This document shows positions 51,064-60,700 of a stretch of DNA of 64,000 bases, one piece after another. Below the pieces are notes generated by a model, which was not told the DNA's origin, made no database searches, and was given only the letters and a program-made list of their open reading frames with translations. The stretch comes from Conexibacter sp. CPCC 206217 (GTDB lineage: Bacteria > Actinomycetota > Thermoleophilia > Solirubrobacterales > Solirubrobacteraceae): contig NZ_JAUTDO010000010.1 in NCBI RefSeq assembly GCF_030646165.1, positions 62,001-126,000 of the forward strand, in the 5' to 3' direction. Both the position numbers and the translations under genes were made by a program. Position 1 is the first letter of the stretch. The number at the start of each line of letters is the position of its first letter.

Positions 51064-52056
51064 ATGTTGATCCCCTGGCTCGGCCTGGTGGCGTTCATCG
51101 TCGTCTCGCTGACGATCGACCTGCGTGGCCACGGCGGCAGACCGATGACGCCCCGCAACGCGCTGATCTGGTCGATCGCGTGGACCGCGATCGGCGCGGC
51201 GTTCGCGATATTGCTGCTGATCTTCGACGACGGCCAGGCCGCCGGTGAGTACCTCTCCGGCTTCCTGATCGAGAAGTCGCTGTCGCTCGACAACCTGTTC
51301 GTCTTCGCGATCCTCTTCACGTTCCTGCAGGTGCCGGACACGCAGCGCCTGAAGGTGCTCGTGTGGGGCATCGCGGGCGCGATCGTCCTGCGCACGCTCT
51401 TCATCCTCGTCGGCGCCGCGGCGCTCGACGCGTTCCACGCGACGACGTACGTGCTCGGGGCGCTGCTGCTCTTCACCGCGATCAGAATCGCGAAGTCCGG
51501 CGGCGAGGAGATGGACCCGGAGAGAACGATCATCATGCGGATGCTGCGCAGAGCGCTGCCGCTCTCCAGAGAGTTCGACGGCGACAAGCTGTTCACGATC
51601 GAGAACGGCAAGAGACTCGCGACGCCGCTGTTCGCGGCGCTGGCGCTCGTCGCCGCGTTCGACGTGATGTTCGCGATCGACTCGATCCCGGCGATCTTCG
51701 CGATCACGCGCGACACCTACATCGTGTTCGCGGCGAACGCCTTCTCGCTGCTCGGGATGGTCTCGCTCTACTTCCTGCTCGACGGCCTGCTGGACCGCTT
51801 CCGCTACCTCCACTACGGCCTCGCGGTGATCCTCGCGTTCGTCGCGGCGAAGCTGCTGCTGGTCGACGTCTGGCACCCGTCCAACGGCCTCTCGCTGGCG
51901 GTGATCGCGGTCGCGATCGGCGGCGCGGCGCTGTTCTCGTCGATCGCGGAGAGAAGAGAGCAGCGTCTCGCGCAGGAGCGCGCCGACGCCGGGCTGCCGC
52001 CGCTGGAGGCGTCCGACGAGCGCGACGAGGACAAGACGCCGACGACGTCGGCGTAG
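51064..52056 (+). CDS. alx: TerC/Alx-family integral membrane protein (probable Mn2+ exporter)
   Basis: 330 residues with about nine membrane helices. Family blocks include EYLSGFLIEKSLSLDNLFVF near residue 62, FAALALVAAFDVMFAIDSIPAIFAITRD, and FVAAKLLLVDVWHPSN, with intramembrane acidic residues typical of metal exporters. In E. coli the Alx homologue exports manganese and is under the same riboswitch class. AAGGAG lies 9 bases before ATG 51064. Several Arg codons are AGA. The polar C-terminal tail from about 300 is Glu/Arg-rich. Confidence 0.9.
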   Translation: MLIPWLGLVAFIVVSLTIDLRGHGGRPMTPRNALIWSIAWTAIGAAFAILLLIFDDGQAAGEYLSGFLIEKSLSLDNLFVFAILFTFLQVPDTQRLKVLVWGIAGAIVLRTLFILVGAAALDAFHATTYVLGALLLFTAIRIAKSGGEEMDPERTIIMRMLRRALPLSREFDGDKLFTIENGKRLATPLFAALALVAAFDVMFAIDSIPAIFAITRDTYIVFAANAFSLLGMVSLYFLLDGLLDRFRYLHYGLAVILAFVAAKLLLVDVWHPSNGLSLAVIAVAIGGAALFSSIAERREQRLAQERADAGLPPLEASDERDEDKTPTTSA

Positions 52057-52492
52057 CCGCGATCGCAGCGGGTGCGTGCGCGCCCGCCCCGATCGTCCAT
52101 TTGTTGAGCTGGGGTTAAGTGCAGGCTAGCCGCATGTGGATCCGCTGGGCGGCGGGGGCGATCTTCGGGATCGTGGCAATCCGACGCAGGCAGGTGGAAG
52201 CCCTGTCGACCGGAAACCACCCGAAAGCGGACACCGGGGGCGAAACCAGCGCCGACCGGGTACATGAACGCTTGACGTGGGCCGAGCGCCCGGCATATAA
52301 CAACCTCTGACGGCGCATCGAGCGACGTCGGGGGAAGACCGAGGAGCAGTTCGTGATTGGTTTTGACCGAGTCCGCATGTGCATGGGGCCGGTCAGTTCG
52401 AGCTGCATTGAACTGATGTCGAGGGGGATGTCGGCGCGCTGCCATAATTCGCTTGCGCTCCGTGCTGCCCGAAGGGCGAGGTGAGCTAGTCG
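52057..52492 (+). other. Long intergenic leader with structured RNA upstream of the methyltransferase operon
   Basis: No convincing gene lies in these 436 bases. From 52159 to 52260 the plus strand can form a run of hairpins: CGATC/GATCG (52159-52173), CGA-CAGG with CCTG-TCG (52182-52208), CCG-AAAG-CGG (52221-52230) and CCGG...CCGG (52234-52258). GGTGG in the second loop (52193-52197) can pair with CCACC (52217-52221) as a pseudoknot. This looks like a cis-regulatory RNA. I tested it by eye against SAM, cobalamin, M-box, T-box, c-di-GMP and c-di-AMP patterns without a match. The remaining bases to 52492 hold nothing I can name. Confidence 0.45.
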
Positions 52493-53530
52493 ATGACGGA
52501 CGTCCAGCCAACGCTGAAGGTGGAGCCGGGGGACGTCCATGACGCGTCGCGGCCGGTCTTCGAGCTGTTCGAGGGCTTTGCGCTGACGAGCGTGCTCGCG
52601 TCGCTGGAGCGGGCCGGCCTGCTGGCGCGCCTGGAGGGTGGCAACGTGCCAGCTGACCCCGGCGACGGCGAGGACGGACTTCCGCTCGCCACGCTCCGGT
52701 ATCTTGCTCAACGTGGCATCGTCGAGGAGAGCGACGGCACCTTCAGCCTGTCGGAGCGCGGGCGCGCCGTCACGCGCGACAAGGGCTACCTCGTCTGGCT
52801 GCAGGGCGGCTACGGCCACGTGCTCGCTGCACTGGGGGACTTCTCTACCGGTGCGCAGCGTTACGGGAGCGATGTGATCCGCGACGGTCGCTGGGTCGCC
52901 GACGGCTCCGCCCTGATCGGGCGCGACGACGTCTCCCCGCACGCGACCGCGGTGCTGGAGACGATCGACTTCAGCCATGTCGTCGACCTCGGCTGCGGCA
53001 ACGCGCGCTTCCTGATCGCCGCCGCCAACCGCTTCGGCGTGACCGGCGTCGGCGTCGACCTCGCGCCCGAGGCGTGCGAGGACGCCGAGCACGCGATCGC
53101 CGCGGCCGACCTGTCCGACAGCGTGAAGGTGCGCTGCGGCGACGCCGGTGACCTCGACGCGATCCCGGAGCTGGCCGAGGCCGACCTCGCGGTCGCGTTC
53201 TTCCTCCTGCACGAGATCTTCGAGCACGGCCGCGACGCGCTGATGAGCTACCTGCGCAAGCTCGGCTCGATCATGCCGCGCGGCGCGCACATGCTGGTCG
53301 CCGAGGTGCAGCCCGCCAGCGGCGCGCAGCACGAGCGCTGGCGCCCTGAGTTCACGCTGCTGCACGCGATCATGCGTCAGCAGCTGTTGACGGAGGAGGG
53401 CTGGCACGACGCCTTCGTCGAGGCGGGCTGGGCGCGCAAGGAGGTCCGCGAGCTGGGGCTCCCGGGCGCCGTTCTGCTCTTGTACGAAAACCTCGCGCCC
53501 GGGCGCGACGACGCGGAAGGGGGTGCTTGA
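52493..53530 (+). CDS. SAM-dependent methyltransferase with N-terminal winged-helix domain
   Basis: 345 residues. A helical/winged-helix dimerisation domain (about 15-110) is followed by a Rossmann methyltransferase with motif I VVDLGCGNARFLIAA near residue 163, GVGVDLAPEA and RCGDAGDLD. The layout is shared by small-molecule O- and C-methyltransferases, including those acting on alpha-keto acids. Acceptor unknown. AGGTGAG precedes ATG 52493. It is first in a compact operon with aldolase-pathway genes, and its stop overlaps the cupin start (TTGA). Confidence 0.82.
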   Translation: MTDVQPTLKVEPGDVHDASRPVFELFEGFALTSVLASLERAGLLARLEGGNVPADPGDGEDGLPLATLRYLAQRGIVEESDGTFSLSERGRAVTRDKGYLVWLQGGYGHVLAALGDFSTGAQRYGSDVIRDGRWVADGSALIGRDDVSPHATAVLETIDFSHVVDLGCGNARFLIAAANRFGVTGVGVDLAPEACEDAEHAIAAADLSDSVKVRCGDAGDLDAIPELAEADLAVAFFLLHEIFEHGRDALMSYLRKLGSIMPRGAHMLVAEVQPASGAQHERWRPEFTLLHAIMRQQLLTEEGWHDAFVEAGWARKEVRELGLPGAVLLLYENLAPGRDDAEGGA

Positions 53531-53925
53531 TCGTGGAGGTCGCACAACGATCGGGCGTCGTCATCACACAGGGCCTGCCCGTCTACGTCGAGGTCGAGGG
53601 GCACCACGCCCCGACGCCGTTCATGGTGACGCCGGAGACGCTGCCGGGGACGCCGTTCAGCATCGCGGTCGTGGATGCCGCGAGACTGATCGGCGCGCCG
53701 CACGCGGATCTGCACGTCCACGACGACCACGACGAGCTGTATCTCGTCGCGACGCCGGGCCTGCGCTTCACGGTCGAGACCGAGGACGATCGGATCGAGC
53801 TGAACTCGCCCGCGACGATCTCGATCCCGGCCGGCGTCAAGCACCGGCTGATCTGTCACGAGGTCCAGACCGACACCTGTCCGTTCCTCGGGATCCTGTT
53901 GGAGAAGGGGACGCTCCCCGCTTAG
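53527..53925 (+). CDS. Cupin-domain protein
   Basis: 132-residue single cupin barrel. DLHVHDDHDELYLV near residue 62 provides His/His/Glu metal ligands, and ISIPAGVKHRLICHE the last His. It could be a metal-dependent isomerase, dioxygenase or decarboxylase. TTG 53527 overlaps the methyltransferase stop by 4 bases and is preceded by GGGGG; GTG 53533 is the alternative. Its specific reaction is unknown; operon context ties it to keto-acid chemistry. Confidence 0.78.
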   Translation: MIVEVAQRSGVVITQGLPVYVEVEGHHAPTPFMVTPETLPGTPFSIAVVDAARLIGAPHADLHVHDDHDELYLVATPGLRFTVETEDDRIELNSPATISIPAGVKHRLICHEVQTDTCPFLGILLEKGTLPA

Positions 53926-53945
53926 GGGGCGAAAGGGTGGAGGGG

Positions 53946-54914
53946 ATGGAAGCCTCAGCGATCACCGGAGCGAGAGCGCCGCAGCAGCCGCGTCCGCGGC
54001 TGCGGCTGGCCCGCTCGCGCGGGCACGAGAAGCTGCGCGTCGGAATCATCGGCACCGGCAACATCGGCACCGACCTGCTGCTGAAGGTGCAGCGCTCGCC
54101 GCTGCTGGCGTGCGAGCTGTTCGCCGGCCGCAGCAGCAGATCGGCCGGGATGCGCACCGCCCAGGAGCTGGGCGTGGAGACCTCCGACCGCAGCATCGAC
54201 GCGTTCCTCGACGAGCCGGACCGCTTCGACCTCGTCTTCGACGCGACCTCCGCGATCGACGCCAAGCGCCACTACGCGCTGCTGGCGCCGCTCGGGATAC
54301 CCGTGATCGACCTGACGCCGGCGAAGCTCGGCAAGCTCTGCATCCCGGCGCTCAACCTCGACGACTGCGTCGGGGAGCCGAACCTCTGCATGGTCACGTG
54401 CGGCGGGCAGGCGGCCGTGCCGCTGGCCAACTGCATCGTGCGGACCCAGCCGCAGGTCGAGTACGTCGAGATCGTCTCGACGAGCGCGTCGCGCTCCGTC
54501 GGGCCGGCGACGCGCATCAACATAGACGAGTACCTGGCGACGACGGAGGCGGCCGTCGGCCACTTCTGCGGCGTTGCGAAGGCGAAGACGATCCTGATCG
54601 TCAACCCCTCCAACCCGCCGATCAAGATGCAGAACACCGTCTTCGCGAAGGCCGACGAGGTCGACCTGCCCGTGCTGCGGGACGCGGTCCACGAGATGGT
54701 CAGACGGATACAGCGTTACGTGCCCGGCTACCGCATGGTGATGGAGCCGCTGCACGAGAACGGACGGATCGCGATGACGGTCCAGATCTCCGGTGCGGGC
54801 GACTACCTGCCGGAATACGCAGGGAACCTGGACATCATCACGTGCGCCGCGGTCGCGGCGGCCGAGGAGAACGCGCGAGTCCTGCTGTCGGACTCCGCTG
54901 CCACGGGGAACTGA
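53946..54914 (+). CDS. mhpF: Acetaldehyde dehydrogenase (acylating), MhpF/DmpF type
   Basis: 322 residues. The NAD-binding loop GIIGTGNIGTDLLLKV begins after an unusually long polar N-terminus (about 30 residues). The catalytic Cys is in MVTCGGQAAVP, and GPATRINIDEYLATT and the C-terminal ITCAA block are typical. It interconverts acetaldehyde plus CoA with acetyl-CoA using NAD, usually in a channel complex with the aldolase encoded next. It lies 20 bases after the cupin gene and 41 before the aldolase. Confidence 0.93.
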   Translation: MEASAITGARAPQQPRPRLRLARSRGHEKLRVGIIGTGNIGTDLLLKVQRSPLLACELFAGRSSRSAGMRTAQELGVETSDRSIDAFLDEPDRFDLVFDATSAIDAKRHYALLAPLGIPVIDLTPAKLGKLCIPALNLDDCVGEPNLCMVTCGGQAAVPLANCIVRTQPQVEYVEIVSTSASRSVGPATRINIDEYLATTEAAVGHFCGVAKAKTILIVNPSNPPIKMQNTVFAKADEVDLPVLRDAVHEMVRRIQRYVPGYRMVMEPLHENGRIAMTVQISGAGDYLPEYAGNLDIITCAAVAAAEENARVLLSDSAATGN

Positions 54915-54955
54915 AGGTTCGAGGGGGACTTGGGGACCGAGGGGGAACCATTCGT

Positions 54956-56020
54956 ATGACACAGATCTTGATCAGCGATCCGACGTTGCGGGACGGCAAC
55001 CACGCCGTCCAGCACCGCCTCAACGAGGAGCAGATCCGCCGCTACGCGGCGGCTGCCAACGCGGCCAGAGTGGCGATAGTCGAAGTCGGCCACGGCAACG
55101 GCCTGGGGGCGTCGTCGCTGCAGGTCGGCGAGGCGCTGCTGAGCGACGCGGAGATGCTGCGGATCGCGCGCGAGGAGCTGTCGGACGTGAAGCTCGGAGC
55201 CTTCGGGATCCCCGGCTTCGCGACGATGAGGCGAGATCTCGACGTCGCGATCGACGCGGGCGCGGACATCTTCCGCGTCGGCGCGCACTGCACCGAGGCC
55301 GACCTGACCGAACGGCACATCACGTACCTGCGCGAGCAGGACAAGGAGGTCCACGGCGTCCTGATGATGTGCCACATGGCGACGCCTGAGCGGCTCGTCG
55401 AAGAGGCACGCAAGATGGAGTCCTACGGCGCCCAGGGCGTGATCGTGATGGACTCGGCCGGCGCCTTCCTGACCGACGACCTGCAGGACCGCATAGCCCG
55501 GCTGGTCGACGGCACGCAGATCGCGATCGGCTTCCACGGCCACAACAACCTCTGCCTCGCGGTCGCCAACTCGGTCGCGGCGGTGAAGGCGGGCGCGACG
55601 ATCCTCGACGGGACCGCGCGCGGCTTCGGCGCCGGCGCGGGCAACACCGAGCTCGAGGTGCTCGTCGCGGTGCTGGCCGAGCTCGGCCACGACACGGGCA
55701 TAGACCTGTACAAGGTGCTCGACGCCGCAGACCTGGCGGAGGCGCAGCTGGTGCAGAGAATGCCGCACACCGACTCCGTCGGGATCGTCAGCGGTCTCGC
55801 CGGCGTCTTCTCCGGCTACTCCGGCCCGGTCCGGCGGATCGCCAGAGACTTCGGCGTCGACCCGCGCGACGTCTTCTTCGCACTCGGCAGACGAGACGTG
55901 ATCGCCGGCCAGGAGGACGTGATCCTCGAGGTGGCGATGGCGCTGCGCGACGCAGTCGAGGGACAGCAGCTGGAACAGCAGGACGACGAGATCAGCGAGT
56001 CCGAGGGGGCACGGACATGA
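54956..56020 (+). CDS. mhpE: 4-hydroxy-2-oxovalerate aldolase, MhpE/DmpG type
   Basis: 354-residue metal aldolase of the HMGL-like TIM-barrel class. ISDPTLRDGNHAV holds the metal Asp and catalytic Arg, GFHGHNNLCLAVANS the metal His pair, and the C-terminal communication domain (about 280-340) pairs with MhpF. It splits 4-hydroxy-2-oxopentanoate into pyruvate and acetaldehyde, or runs in reverse. It overlaps the hydratase gene by 4 bases (ATGA). Confidence 0.94.
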   Translation: MTQILISDPTLRDGNHAVQHRLNEEQIRRYAAAANAARVAIVEVGHGNGLGASSLQVGEALLSDAEMLRIAREELSDVKLGAFGIPGFATMRRDLDVAIDAGADIFRVGAHCTEADLTERHITYLREQDKEVHGVLMMCHMATPERLVEEARKMESYGAQGVIVMDSAGAFLTDDLQDRIARLVDGTQIAIGFHGHNNLCLAVANSVAAVKAGATILDGTARGFGAGAGNTELEVLVAVLAELGHDTGIDLYKVLDAADLAEAQLVQRMPHTDSVGIVSGLAGVFSGYSGPVRRIARDFGVDPRDVFFALGRRDVIAGQEDVILEVAMALRDAVEGQQLEQQDDEISESEGART

Positions 56021-56856
56021 CACCGCGTACGATCACCCGCACGTTCGACGGCCAGCGGCCGGCGTTTCTGGAGGCCAGCGAGCTGACGCCGCACCACGAG
56101 GCGCTCGCAAGGCTCTTGTGGCACTCCGAGCTGCGCGGCGAGCCGATCGAGCCGCTCAGCAAGACGTTCCCGGACCTGACGATCTGGGACGCGTACCGAA
56201 TACAGGCGATCGGGCGTGACCTGCGCACGGCGCAGGGCGAGGAGCTGCGCGGCTGGAAGGTCGGCCTCACGAGCCTCGCGATGCAGGAGATGATGAACGT
56301 CGACCAGCCGGACTCCGGCTACCTGCTCGAGTCGACGGTCGTCCACAGCGGCGCGCAGCTGCGCGCCTCGCGCTTCATCCAGCCGCGCGTGGAGGCGGAG
56401 ATCGCCTTCCTGCTGAAGTCGCCGCTGGAGGGGCCGGGCGTGACGCGCGAAGAGGTGCTGGAGGCGACGCACGCGTTCGCGCCGGCGCTCGAGGTGATCG
56501 ACTCGCGCATCAGCGACTGGCGCATCGGGATCGTCGACACGGTCGCCGACAACGCCTCCTCCGGCGTCTGCGTGATCGGCGACTGGGAGCCGGCCGAGGA
56601 CATCCGCTCCGAGACGCTCGGCGTTTCGCTCGCGATCGGGCCGGAGCTGGTGCGCGGCCGCGGCGACGCCGTCCTCGGGCACCCGGCCGAGCCGGTCGCG
56701 TGGCTGGCCCGCACGCTCGCCGAGCAGGGCCTGCGGCTGGAGCCGGGCGACATCGTGATGCCCGGATCGGTCGCGCGCGCGGTGCCGATCGCGCCGGGGC
56801 AGACGGCGTACGCGACGTTCGACCGGCTGGGAGAGGTGAGCGTCGGCCTTGTCTGA
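56017..56856 (+). CDS. mhpD: 2-oxopent-4-enoate hydratase / 4-oxalocrotonate decarboxylase family protein
   Basis: 279 residues of the FAH-related hydratase family. GWKVGLTSLAMQEMMNVDQPD, RVEAEIAFLL (metal Glu pair) and ALEVIDSRISDW are characteristic. It adds water to 2-oxopent-4-enoate giving 4-hydroxy-2-oxopentanoate, the aldolase substrate, or decarboxylates a related acid. It overlaps both neighbours. No ring-cleavage dioxygenase of a normal catabolic meta-pathway is encoded alongside. Confidence 0.88.
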   Translation: MTPRTITRTFDGQRPAFLEASELTPHHEALARLLWHSELRGEPIEPLSKTFPDLTIWDAYRIQAIGRDLRTAQGEELRGWKVGLTSLAMQEMMNVDQPDSGYLLESTVVHSGAQLRASRFIQPRVEAEIAFLLKSPLEGPGVTREEVLEATHAFAPALEVIDSRISDWRIGIVDTVADNASSGVCVIGDWEPAEDIRSETLGVSLAIGPELVRGRGDAVLGHPAEPVAWLARTLAEQGLRLEPGDIVMPGSVARAVPIAPGQTAYATFDRLGEVSVGLV

Positions 56857-57712
56857 GACGGCCGCCAGACGCGAGCTCCCGGCAGCTTCCGCGGCACAGG
56901 CGCAGGCGTGGAACTCGCAATGCGAAGCACGCGCGCCCGCCGATGCGCCGACCTACCAGGTCAACGCCTATCAGCGCTCCTTCTCGGCGCGCGTCGTGCG
57001 CGTCGAGGGCAACGCGGTGCAGTTGGAGGGCAGCGCGCTGTACCCCGGCGGCGGCGGCCAGCCGGCGGACCACGGGACGCTGCGGGCGGACGGGCGCGCC
57101 TGGCGCGTGAGCGGCGCGAAGCTCGCGCGCGACGACGCCGACCCGGCCTTCCCGGCGCCCGGTGTCTGGCACCTGCTGGAGCGCGACGGCGGCGACGAGG
57201 CGGCCGACGACCATGCGCCCGCGCCCGCTGCCGGGGCGGAGGTCGAGGGCGAGCTGGACTGGGAGCGCCGCTATCGACTGATGCGCACGCACACCGCGCT
57301 CCATATTCTGTGTGCCGTGGTGTGGCGCGACTACGGCGCGAAGGTCACCGGCGCGAACATGGAGCCGCTGCGCGGGCGGATGGACTTCGAGTTCGACGCG
57401 CTGTCGGGCGAGTTCGTGCGCGAACTGGAGCAGAAGGTCAACGCCGAGGTCGCCGCCGCGCGCCCGACGCGCGTCGACTTCCTGCCGCGTGCGGAGGCGG
57501 ACAGAGATCCGGAGCTGATCCGCAACAAGGTCAGCCTGCTGCCGCCGTCGATCACGGTCGTGCGCGTGGTCGGGATCGAGGGCCTGGACCTGCAGGCCGA
57601 CGGCGGCACGCACGTCGCCAACACGCGCGAGGTGGGGCGGATCGAGCTTCCCTCGTACAAGAGCAAGGGCAGAATCAACAAGCGCGTCGAACTCACGCTG
57701 ACAGGGGACTGA
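56849..57712 (+). CDS. AlaX-like alanyl-tRNA editing domain protein
   Basis: 287 residues. An N-terminal beta-barrel (LYPGGGGQPADHGTL) is joined to the editing domain with zinc half-site HTALH (about 148-152). The second half-site reads DGGTH (about 250), where the usual Cys of C-x3-H is replaced by Asp. Such stand-alone proteins clear wrongly charged tRNAAla. The TTG start overlaps the hydratase stop by 8 bases, and ileS begins 4 bases after its end. The close coupling to both a biosynthetic-type gene and a synthetase is unusual. Confidence 0.85.
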   Translation: MSETAARRELPAASAAQAQAWNSQCEARAPADAPTYQVNAYQRSFSARVVRVEGNAVQLEGSALYPGGGGQPADHGTLRADGRAWRVSGAKLARDDADPAFPAPGVWHLLERDGGDEAADDHAPAPAAGAEVEGELDWERRYRLMRTHTALHILCAVVWRDYGAKVTGANMEPLRGRMDFEFDALSGEFVRELEQKVNAEVAAARPTRVDFLPRAEADRDPELIRNKVSLLPPSITVVRVVGIEGLDLQADGGTHVANTREVGRIELPSYKSKGRINKRVELTLTGD

Positions 57713-57715
57713 CAC

Positions 57716-60700
57716 ATGCGCGAGCCGCACCGGCCGGTCGACAAGCGACCCGACTTCCCGCAGATCGAGCAGCGGGTGCTGGACCGCTGGCGCGAGGAAC
57801 GCACGTTCCAGCGGGCGCTCGCGCAACGCGAGGGCGGCCCCGTCTTCAGCTTCATCGAAGGCCCGCCGACCGCGAACGGCAACCCCGGTTCCCACCACGT
57901 GCTGCTGCGCTCGTTCAAGGACTTCTACATGCGCTACCGCACGATGTGCGGGTTCGACGTGCCGCGCAAGGCCGGCTGGGACTGCCACGGGCTGCCGGTC
58001 GAGCTGGAGGTCGAGAAGCAGCTCGGCTTCGACTCCAAGCGGGAGATCGAGGAGTACGGGATCGCGAAGTTCAACGAGCGCTGCCGCGAGTCCAACGACC
58101 ACTACATCGGCGCGTGGGAGAAGATGACCGAGCGCGTCGGTTTCTGGATCGACCTCGAGGGCGCCTTCCGCACGGGCACGCCGGAATACATCGAGTCGGT
58201 CTGGTGGTCGCTGCACGAGCTGTGGGACAGAGGCCTGATCTACGAGGGTCACAAGGTCGTCCCGTACTGCCCGCGCTGCGGCACCGCGCTCTCCTCGCAC
58301 GAGACCGCGATGGGCTACCACGACACCGACGACCTGACCGCGACGGTCAAGCTGCCGGTGACCGAGCGGCGCGGCCCGCTGCGCGAGGGCGACGCGTTCC
58401 TGATCTGGACGACGCAGCCGTGGACGCTGTTCGCCAACTGCGCGGTCGCGATCGACCCGGACGTGCGCTACGTGCGCGTCCGCCGCGACGGCGAGGTCTA
58501 CGTGCTGGCGGAGGAGCGCGTCGAGGCGACGCTCGGCAGCGAGGGCGTCGAGGTGCTGGACCGCTTCCCCGGTCGCACGATCGTCGACGCCAGGTACGAG
58601 CCGCCGTTCCCGCACCTGCCCGACCACGGGCCGCGCAGCCACTCCGTGCTCGCGGCCGAGCACGTCACGCTCGACAAGGGCACCGGCCTCGTCCACACCG
58701 CGATGGCGTTCGGCGAGGAGGACTTCGTCCTCTGCGAGCGCCACGGCATCCCGCTCGTCAACCCCGTCCGCGCCGACGGCACCTACGACGAGCGGATCGA
58801 GGGCTGGGAGGGCGAGTTCGTCGGCGACGCGACGCCGAGAGTGGTGGAGTCGCTGCGCGCCGCCGGCAAGCTGCTGGAGGCGGCGCACTACACGCACTCC
58901 TATCCGCACTGCTGGCGCTGCGACTCCAAGCTCCTCTACTACGCGAAGGAGAGCTGGTACATCGCCACGCGCGACCAGCGCCACTCGATGCTGGAGCAGA
59001 ACCGGCGGATCGACTGGCGCCCCGAGCACGTGCGCGACGGCCGCTTCGGCAACTGGCTGCAGGGCAACGTCGACTGGGCGTTGTCGCGCGACCGCTACTG
59101 GGGCACGCCGCTGCCGATCTGGGTCTGCTCCTCGCCGACGTGCGACGCGCGCCACTGCGTCGGCTCCGTGGAGGAGCTGAGAGAGCTGGCCGGCGAGCTG
59201 CCGAGAGACCTCCACCGGCCGTACATCGACGAGGTCACGTGGGGCTGCGCGGTCGACGGCTGCGACGGTTCGATGCGACGCGTCAGAGCGACGATCGACA
59301 CCTGGTACGACTCCGCCTGCATGCCGTTCGCGCAGTTCCACTACCCGTTCGAGGGCGTGGACGAGTTCAGAGCGCAGTTCCCGCCGTCGTTCATATGCGA
59401 GGGGATCGACCAGACGCGCGGCTGGTTCTACACCTCGCTGGCGGTCTCGACGCTGCTGTTCGACGACATCCCGTTCCAGACGGCGGTCTGCGTCGGCCAC
59501 GTGCAGGACAGAGACGGCCACAAGATGTCCAAGAGCAGAGGCAACGCGGTCGACCCGTGGGACGTGCTGGAGCGCCACGGCGCCGACGCGTTCCGCTGGT
59601 ACTACCTCGCCTCGCAGCAGCCGTGGGCCGGTTACCGCTTCTCCAGAGATGCGGTCGAGGAGGCGGTCAAGCAGGTGCTGATGCCGCTGTGGCAGACGTA
59701 CTCCTTCTACGTCCTGTACGCGAACATCGAGCGCTTCGACGCGCGCGCGGCGGCCGCCGCGCCGCCGGTCGCGCGGCGCTCGGAGATGGATCGCTGGGTG
59801 TTGTCGCGGCTGCAGGGCGTCGTGACGGAGATGCGCGAGCGCGCCGACGCCTTCGACGCGCACGGCGCGACGCAGGTCGCGCTGCAGTGGCTCGACGACC
59901 TCTCCAACTGGTACGTGCGGCTGTCGCGCCCGCGCTTCTGGGACAGCGAGACGGCCGGCCCGGCGCTGGCGACGCTGCGCGAGTGCCTGCTGACGACGGT
60001 CAAGCTGCTGGCGCCCGCGCTGCCGTTCGCGTGCGAGGAGCTGTACGAGAACCTCGTCGGCGGCGTCAACGGCGTCTTCCGCGCCGAGCCGAGATCGGTC
60101 CACCTGTGCGACTACCCGGTCGCCTCCGCGCGACTGGTCGACAGACGGCTGGAGACCGACATGAGCTGGGCGCGCGAGGCGATCGGCCTCGGTCGCGACG
60201 CGCGCGCGAGATCGAAGCTGAAGGTGCGCCAGCCGCTCGGGCGCGTGATCGTCTGCACCGCCGACAGACGCGGCAGCGCCGCGGTCGAGCGGATGAGCCG
60301 GCTGATCTGCACCGAGCTGAACGTCAAGTCGGTCGAGGTCGTCGCCGACGAGCTGGCGCTGGAGCGGCCGCTGGTGCTGCCGAACCTGCAGCGGCTCGGC
60401 CCGCGCTGCGGGCGCGACATGGGCGCGATCGTCACCTCGCTGCGCACGCGCGACGGCGACGAGGCGCTTCGCGCGCTGCGCGAGCACGGCGTCCTGACCG
60501 TGCGCGTCGGCGACCCGGGCGATCTGCTCGACCCGCCGCGCACCTACGCGCTGGCGGAGAACGACCTCGTCGTGCGCCGCGTCCCGCGCGAGGGGCTCGT
60601 GCTGTCCTCGCGCGGCGGCGGGCTCGGCCTCGTCGTCGCGATCGACACGCGCCTCGACGAGCCGCTCGTGCGCGAGGGCCTTGCGCGCGAGATCGTCCGC

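Noticed and set aside
52175..52260. Known riboswitch class (SAM, cobalamin, M-box, T-box) in the leader
   Set aside because: Only scattered similarity such as GGTGGAAGCCCTGT. The invariant cores of these classes, including the T-box TGGNACC element, are missing.
52119..52310. 62-codon frame in the long leader before the methyltransferase
   Set aside because: It spans the hairpin-rich segment, has no ribosome binding site and no recognisable sequence; RNA structure is the better explanation, although a leader peptide is not excluded.
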